From the NCBI RefSeq assembly GCF_020085105.1, contig NC_058052.1, positions 29,884,233-29,948,232 on the forward strand: a stretch of DNA of 64,000 bases. Direction: 5' to 3'. A program made the translations under genes and the position numbers. The notes beneath the pieces were generated by a model, which was not told the origin of the DNA, searched no databases, and was given only the letters and a program-made list of their open reading frames with translations. Below, piece by piece: positions 58,326 through 64,000 of this stretch. Position 1 is the stretch's first letter; each line of letters begins with the position of its first letter. This DNA comes from Siniperca chuatsi (Eukaryota; Chordata; Actinopteri; Centrarchiformes; Sinipercidae).

Positions 58326-59059
58326 GGACTTATTCAGTCAAGAAGGACGATGAAGAGGAGGAAGATGAAAAAGAAGGACAACATGCACAGCAGCAGGGCT
58401 GATGTCTACTGACATAAGATGTTCATTGTGCATCACCGGGGTCTTGAACTCACAACCTTCATCACGTCGTGATCACGCTGAGCTACCTGCTCAAACCGAA
58501 GACCAGAGGCGGCTTCACACTAAGACTCATGCAGCCACCAGGCTTGAGATAACGGCTTAAAGGCAGATTTCAAACTAGACAACATAGAAATGTCTGTAAT
58601 TTATTTTTACAAAGACTGATTGCTCCATAAATGACAAACTGATGTTTAAAGAGGCTGCGATGGTTTTCATGAGGATAGAATTCAAAATACTGTTTTAGAG
58701 ACAATTCTGAAATAACCACACTACATCGACCATAACTACAAAGCTTTGTAATGTTTTTCATAAACATCTGAGATTTATTTTATCGAGAATTTGCAGTAGC
58801 TGTTTACGGTCAAACATTTTGATGCACGGTGGGCTCAATTTTTTAAATTTTGAAAATCTGGCTGGATGGTTTGTGGAGGTCAGTCTGAAGAGGCAGGGTG
58901 GCAGGTTTGGTGTCGACTGCGTGAAACATGTGGGAGACGGGTTTAATTGGTTTTACAGTTTGAGAAAAACAGAGCGATGGGCTTCAGAATTCCTGGCAGC
59001 TCGAAGCATCTGAACATTTCTGCTAAACTGGGCTACGTTTTGGTGAAAGTTGCAATGTG
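58326..59059. other. Unassigned
   Basis: No recognised family. A 64-codon + frame at 58819-59013 has no known relatives that I can name. Confidence 0.35.
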
Positions 59060-59655
59060 CTACTATGCACGACTGATTTGTTATGAAGTTTAGACGGTTG
59101 CTGTAGCGCCACCATCAGGACTATTGGCCCACAATTCCTGTTGAGGACGTTTGGTATAGGACTGGACCTATGTGCAAGATTTTGTTTATTTTCATGCATG
59201 GGATTCGCAGATTTCCTAGGAATAATATTAATAATAATAATGAACATTGGCAATTCCAAGAGGGACCGGCAGCTCTGGTCCCTAATAAGCAGGATGAGAA
59301 CTGGGCACAGCAACATTAACAGTACACTTTCCATCACAGGAAAACATCCCACAGGTCTTTGCGAGGCTGAGACAGTTGAACGTGTCCTTATATCATGCAG
59401 GACATTTACAAAAGAAAGACAAGAAATGATGACACAGTTACGAAAAATAGAGCCGGTAGAGGACAACATTACAAGTCCATTAGAGAGTGGAGACAGTGGT
59501 CCAGGGAGGAAATGGTTATTTAGTTTTTTAAGGATGACTGGGCTGGAAAGACGGCTGTAAAATTACTGGACGCTAAGGGAGAATAAAACCCAAAGGTGGC
59601 AGTAATACAACATCGTGGATGCCGACTGCCGTAAAACCTCAAAGAAGAAGAAACT
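59060..59655 (+). mobile_element. RNase H-type LINE 3' end, copy A
   Basis: + frame with RTGHSNINSTLSITGKHPTG, then AETVERVLISCRTFTKERQ, the cysteine-containing C-terminal block that follows RNase H in some fish LINEs. It ends in a decayed tail AGGTGGCAGTAATACA then CCTCAAAGAAGAAG, the same tail as copy B. Confidence 0.7.
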
Positions 59656-60735
59656 GTGTTTTTGTTTCTGGCGGAAGCTCTCGCCCTGCTAAGGCCATCC
59701 TACAGGACTGTTGGGGGCTCAATGAAACCAGTTTTAGAAGCTTTGGATGCATAGGAAATTTATGCAACATACAGTACAGTCCAACAGCCCCATCTTCAGC
59801 AATTCCTCCCTGGCTGTTTGTGATGCCTACAGTAGATTTTAATATACAGCAACAACTGAGGAAGAAATCTGAACAGGGATCAGCTGGGAGGATAGCAGAT
59901 AAGTTGGTGTTATTTATGGTTCAAAAGACCCTGAGACTGGATGCACAGGAGCTGCAGTTTTCATACAACAATGTGAAGGAGCTATTAAGAAAAGAAACAC
60001 TGATTACTTATCAGTTGAGCTGAAGTCCTTTTTGAAATCCATCATTTACTATACAGACTGCACGATAAGGGTCTGACGGGTTGCTTCGTTTGGGTCCCTG
60101 CTCGTGTCGGAGTAGATGGAAATGAGGATGCAATCACTCAGATCACAAACAGTGAACTTTGTAAAGCTGAGGGTAAAACAATCATAAACAGACAAATGCA
60201 AAAAGTATGGCAAGAAAATTGGGACATAAACAATACACGAAGACATCTTAATAATTTCCAGAAACAGCTTGGGTTGGGAAGAAGGCTGGGCAGGAACCGA
60301 AAGGAAGAGGCAGCCATTACCCGTCTCAGGATGGGACATACTGGACTTAATAAGACACTTAAAAATAAAAGACAACAAAAAGTGGTAGATGCACACACTG
60401 TGGTCATCCTGAATCTGTGCAGGAGTGCAGGGCTGAGGAGGAGCGGGAGGAACTGACATCAGCATTAAAGAAAGATAAGCAACGTTTCACTGTAGGGAAC
60501 ACACTTGGAGATGCGGCACAGGGAACATACAGTCACCTGATTAAATACCTGAAGGAAACAAGGTTAACAGAGAGAATTTAAGTTCTTTGTTTTGATTTTT
60601 TGTCCTTTATTTCAGCCAATCTGTTCCACACTCCAGTCCGGTAGGTGGCGGTAAAGCACCTGCAAGCTGGTTGCCAACCGCCAATCCAAATAGAGGAAGA
60701 AGTAGTAGAAGAAGAAGAACAACAACAACTAGTAG
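59656..60735 (+). mobile_element. RNase H-type LINE 3' end, copy B
   Basis: + strand pieces FVWVPARVGVEGNEDAIT (RNase H core), NRQMQKVWQENWD and AAITRLRMGHTGLNKTLKN are parts of one ORF2 end, frame-shifted in places. The 3' tail is TCCGGTAGGTGGCGGTAAAG, then TTGCCAACCGCC, then an AGAAGAAGAA run. Directly abutting copy A in the same orientation. Confidence 0.75.
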
Positions 60736-61261
60736 ATTCTGGTGAAACAGCAGCAAAAGAAGAAGTCCGTTATCAGTAGGGCGTGTTTGTGTTTGTTTGA
60801 TTAAAGTGTCGGAGGAACCTGGATGTGTTTATACAGACTGATCTGAGGTAAGACTGACGGTGTTACTCTGTTACAGTTCACTTCTCCGGTTATACTCACA
60901 CTTTACACTGTTAGTTTACAGTTAGCGTTAGCATTAGCCGTTTCCTGTTAGCTCTGAACAAACAGAAACTCTTCAGGAACTCACAGCTCATCATTAACGG
61001 TAGTTATTCGTTACCGTACAAACTGACCGGAGGGTTGGTGGACTTGTCGGTAATTTACAGAAAGAAAAACGTCCGTTTAGATTAACAGAAAAGCGCCTAA
61101 CTAACTTACATCCGGTATTACAGAAGCTAAGCTAACTTTAAAGTCAGTCTGATGTTAAACTTTAAACTTCAGACATGAAACTTAACCTGATGAATTACTG
61201 TTTAACTGAAGCTGAACAGCAGTTTATTAGCGCTCGACTGTGTGTAGGAGGGAGCTAACTG
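60736..61261 (+). other. Possible promoter or first exon, uncertain
   Basis: After the LINE tail, sequence near 60800-60860 has GACTGATCTGAGGTAAGACT, a good 5' splice-site match, and moderately raised GC. It could be a non-coding first exon of a gene to the right, but no coding exon is visible up to 64000. Inference only. Confidence 0.2.
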
Positions 61262-62922
61262 CTTACAGTCAGTGTTGCATTGACTCCTGCCAACAGTCAG
61301 TGTTGCATTGACTCCTGCCAACAGTCAGTGTTGCGTTGACTCCTGCCAACAGTCAGTGTTGCGTTGACTCCTGCCAACAGTCAGTGTTGCGTTGACTCCT
61401 GCCAACAGTCTGCGTTGCGTTGACTTGACTCCTGCCAACAGTCAGCGCTGCGTTGACTTGACTCCTGCCAACAGTCTGCGTTGCGTCGACTTGACTCCTG
61501 CCAACAGTCGGCGTTGCGTCGACTTGACTCCTGCCAACAGTCGGCGTTGCGTCGACTTGACTCCTGCCAACAGTCGGCGTTGCGTCGACTTGACTCCTGC
61601 CAACAGTCGCCGTTGCGTCGACTTGACTCCTGCCAACAGTCTGCGTTGCGTGGACTTGACTCCTGCCAACAGTCTGCGTTGCGTGGACTTGACTCCTGCC
61701 AACAGTCGGCGTTGCGTCGACTTGACTCCTGCCAACAGTCGGCGTTGCGTCGACTTGACTCCTGCCAACAGTCGGCGTTGCGTCGACTTGACTCCTGCCA
61801 ACAGTCGGCGCTTGCGTCGACTTGACTCCTGCCAACAGTCGGCGCGTTGCGTCGACTTGACTCCTGCCAACAGTCGGCGTTGCGTCCGACTTGACTCCTG
61901 CCAACAGTCGGCGCGGCGTCGACTTGACTCCTGCCAACAGTCTGCGCTATGCGCGTCGACTTGACTCCTGCCAACAGTCTGCGTTGCGCGCCGACTTGAA
62001 TCCTGCCAACAGTCGGCGTTGCGTCCGACTTGACTCCTGCCAACAGTCGGCGTTGCGTCGACTTGACTCCTGCCAACAGTCGCGCGCTGCGTCGACTTGA
62101 CTCCTGCCAACAGTCGGCGTTGCGTGGACTTGACTCCTGCCAACAGTCCGCGCGCGTGGACTTGACTCCTGCCAACAGTCGCGTTGCGTCGACTTGACTC
62201 CTGCCAACAGTCGGCGCTGCGTCGACTTGACTCCTGCCAACAGTCCGCGCTGCGTCGACTTGACTCCTGCCAACAGTCCGCGCTGCGTCGACTTGACTCC
62301 TGCCAACAGTCTGCGTTGCGTTGACATGACTCCTGCCAACAGTCTGCGTTGCGTCGACTTGACTCCTGCCAACAGTCGGCGTTGCGTCGACTTGACTCCT
62401 GCCAACAGTCTGCGTTGCGTCGACTTGACTCCTGCCAACAGTCGGCGTTGCGTCGACTTGACTCCTGCCAACAGTCTGCGTTGCGTCGACTTGACTCCTG
62501 CCAACAGTCTGCGTTGCGTCGACTTGACTCCTGCCAACAGTCGGCGTTGCGTCGACTTGACTCCTGCCAACAGTCGGCGCGTTGCGTCGACTTGACTCCT
62601 GCCAACAGTCGGCGCGCGTCGACTTGACTCCTGCCAACAGTCTGCGTTGCGTCGACTTGACTCCTGCCAACAGTCGCGTTGCGTCGACTTGACTCCTGCC
62701 AACAGTCTGCGTTGCGTCGACTTGACTCCTGCCAACAGTCGCCGTTGCGTCGACTTGACTCCTGCCAACAGTCTGCGTTGCGTCGACTTGACTCCTGCCA
62801 ACAGTCGGCGTTGCGTTGACTTGACTCCTGCCAACAGTCTGCGTTGCGTCGACTTGACTCCTGCCAACAGTCGGCGTTGCGTTGACTTGACTCCTGCCAA
62901 CAGTCTGCGTTGCGTTGACATA
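61262..62922. repeat. CpG-rich 28/33-bp minisatellite (about 1.66 kb)
   Basis: About 50 units with the core GACTCCTGCCAACAGTC and a variable CpG half (GGCGTTGCGTC). The first five units are 28 bp with a single TTGAC. From about 61410 the units are 33 bp because TTGAC is doubled (GACTTGACTCC). Central units have GTCGAC and GGCG; edge units read GTTGAC, TGTTGCAT and similar. Long minus frames (up to 569 codons) come from stop-free units. Confidence 0.96.
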
Positions 62923-63005
62923 GTACAATTACGCAATTAACATCCAATCGTGCTCTGTGGCTGGTATAAACATGCAGGCCCAGCTGATTCTGATTTTGTA
63001 TCACG

Positions 63006-63120
63006 ATGGCAGGAGGAAAAGATCTAAGTGACTTTGAAAGAGGCTTCGTTGTTGGGGCTCGTGTTTCAATAGGAACAGTGACTAAAGTGACATCTGTGGG
63101 AAAGACATCAGTAAACGGGG
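63006..63120 (+). pseudogene. Tc1/mariner transposase N-terminal fragment
   Basis: MAGGKDLSDFERGFVVGARV resembles the start of fish Tc1-like transposases (KDLS-FERG-IVGAR). The following helix-turn-helix is degraded (VGKTSVNGV). The rest is missing. It follows the CpG array by about 80 bases. Confidence 0.6.
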
Positions 63121-63268
63121 TCGGAAATTGCGTCGACAGTAGGGATGCCACGGTGAGGACGTTTTCCCACCAGTTAATTAACTCGTGACAACATTTTATA
63201 AGAAAAGATATTCGTTGATGGTGCTCAATATCTCTAGAGCGCTTTCTTTGATCTTTAATATTAGATCT

Positions 63269-63463
63269 TTAGATCTTCCCCTTACTTTGAACAAAACGAA
63301 TGCTTACTGTGTGTAGATTAGAGTTGCTGCCTCCAGATGCTGTCACCTTCATCTGACAAAGTTTACAGATTGCCTCATTAACGTTATCAGGTTCCCTATT
63401 AGCATTGGGTTTAAATCTGAAATATTGCCAAATAGGCGCTTTTGCTTTTCGCTTTGACACCAA
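63269..63463 (-). pseudogene. hAT/ZBED transposase BED-finger fragment
   Basis: On minus: KAPIWQYFRFKPNANREPDN, then EAICKLCQMKVTASGGSNSN and LHT. The W-x-YF, CxxC and LxxH-like spacing match a BED zinc finger of hAT transposases. Only the finger remains. Confidence 0.7.
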
Positions 63464-63617
63464 ATCCTCTGCCAGTGTCTTGTCGGTCAGCTCTCCTTAC
63501 TCTCGTCACGCGATAAGTGAAATCTGACTGCTGCTGTACGGAGCAGACACTTTCAGTTTATAATTGTAGCATCCGTCGTCCGACTAAGTATTGATAACAC
63601 GCTTAGTATTTTACAAA

Positions 63618-63712
63618 TTAGAGTTCTCAGACCATTTTCACAATATGAGAAAGACTTCCGGATGGGAGTCGAAACGTCTTGATTCTGAAAACAGTGTCCA
63701 GACGACTACGAC
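63618..63712 (+). ncRNA. Second hammerhead-like Penelope terminus
   Basis: Near-identical to 22765-22855: GACTTCC, loop GGAT, GGGAGTC (a perfect 7-bp helix II here), GAAA, CGTCT, loop, AGACG. The CUGANGA box is again imperfect and A replaces U before the presumed cleavage site. No Penelope coding region is nearby, so it is a truncated terminus. Confidence 0.45.
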
Positions 63713-63729
63713 TGAAACCTTTTCTACGA

Positions 63730-64000
63730 TATTCACCAGTCAATAACTTTATTGTTAATGAGACAGCCATGTGATGTAGAAAGGGTGGTGTTAAAAAATA
63801 CACAAAAACGATCAGAAACAGGGACCTTGGCAATGGATGAAATCTCAACATCAAACATAAAAACTAAATCCAGTGTATTTCCATGAATGTGGGTGGCACT
63901 CTGTACATGCTAAACAAGATTGCAACTAGCAACAAGATCCAAGAAATCCAAAGCCCTCGAATCAGTGAAGCCGTTGACATGAAAATTAAAATCACCAAGT
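63730..64000 (-). mobile_element. LINE endonuclease (APE) fragment, continues past window
   Basis: On minus from 64000: DFNFHVNGFTDSRALDFLDL, then a stop, HVQSATHIHGNTLDLVFM, and ISSIAKVPVSDRF. This is the GDFN...H-GNTLDLVF block of LINE AP-endonucleases. One in-frame stop. The rest lies beyond the window end. Confidence 0.7.

Noticed and set aside
13587-62922. CRISPR array interpretation of the regular repeats
   Set aside because: There are no unique spacers between repeats, units are directly contiguous, no cas genes exist and the DNA is from a vertebrate.
61442-63151. Long minus-strand ORFs rich in DCWQESSRRNA across the CpG array
   Set aside because: The reading depends on stop-free repeat units, with indels moving between frames. 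The C-terminal and N-terminal ends are arbitrary flanking sequence.
63006-63188. Host gene with start codon downstream of the CpG array
   Set aside because: The N-terminus resembles Tc1 transposases and then degenerates within 40 codons; no splice donor or further exon is visible.

Overview
The window is nuclear DNA of a teleost fish. It has split genes with GT-AG introns, AATAAA poly(A) signals, dense fish-type transposon relics (Penelope-like, L2/Rex-type LINEs, Gypsy, piggyBac, Tc1, hAT, foldback MITEs, a tRNA-derived SINE) and many microsatellites. Nothing here looks bacterial, phage-borne or organellar. All gene names come from recognising the protein sequence; no search was run.

Host genes, all on the + strand. 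(1) The last two coding exons of ubr2 (805-906, 998-1139). (2) A complete three-exon prph2 photoreceptor tetraspanin gene (5211-5791, 8334-8580, 11853-12056; 343 aa). (3) A complete two-exon kcng3 modulatory Kv channel gene (25170-25744, 25868-26513; 406 aa). (4) A complete three-exon cox7a2l gene (35931-35999, 39678-39812, 40572-40712; 114 aa). From memory, human UBR2-PRPH2 are neighbours at 6p21 and KCNG3-COX7A2L are neighbours at 2p21, so the window joins two ancestral neighbourhoods. Functionally the genes are unrelated: protein turnover, outer-segment discs, membrane excitability and respiratory supercomplexes.

Layout. 1-1.4 kb: ubr2 end. 1.4-5.2 kb: intergenic with small repeats. 5.2-12.4 kb: prph2, with a foldback MITE and a roughly 0.9 kb tandem array in intron 2. 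13.6-19.5 kb: giant TTTCACAGTG array. 19.5-24.8 kb: relics, including a Penelope-like element with a 14-bp target duplication. 24.8-26.8 kb: kcng3. 26.8-35.7 kb: intergenic, with a Gypsy relic split by a LINE and a solo LTR with a perfect 5-bp target duplication. 35.8-40.9 kb: cox7a2l, with a dead piggyBac in intron 1 and a roughly 0.76 kb array before exon 2. 43.3-46.3 kb: a near full-length but broken LINE. 46.8-54.5 kb: giant 24-bp array. 54.5-61.2 kb: small repeats, a SINE and LINE 3' ends. 61.3-62.9 kb: a CpG-rich 33-bp array. 62.9-64 kb: Tc1, hAT and LINE scraps.

The strongest theme is tandem repetition. Five long arrays cover about 17 kb (roughly a quarter of the window), several with higher-order structure. 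Four of the seven 3' splice sites in the host genes directly abut a tandem array. The very long open frames across the arrays are by-products of stop-free repeat units and are not called as genes.
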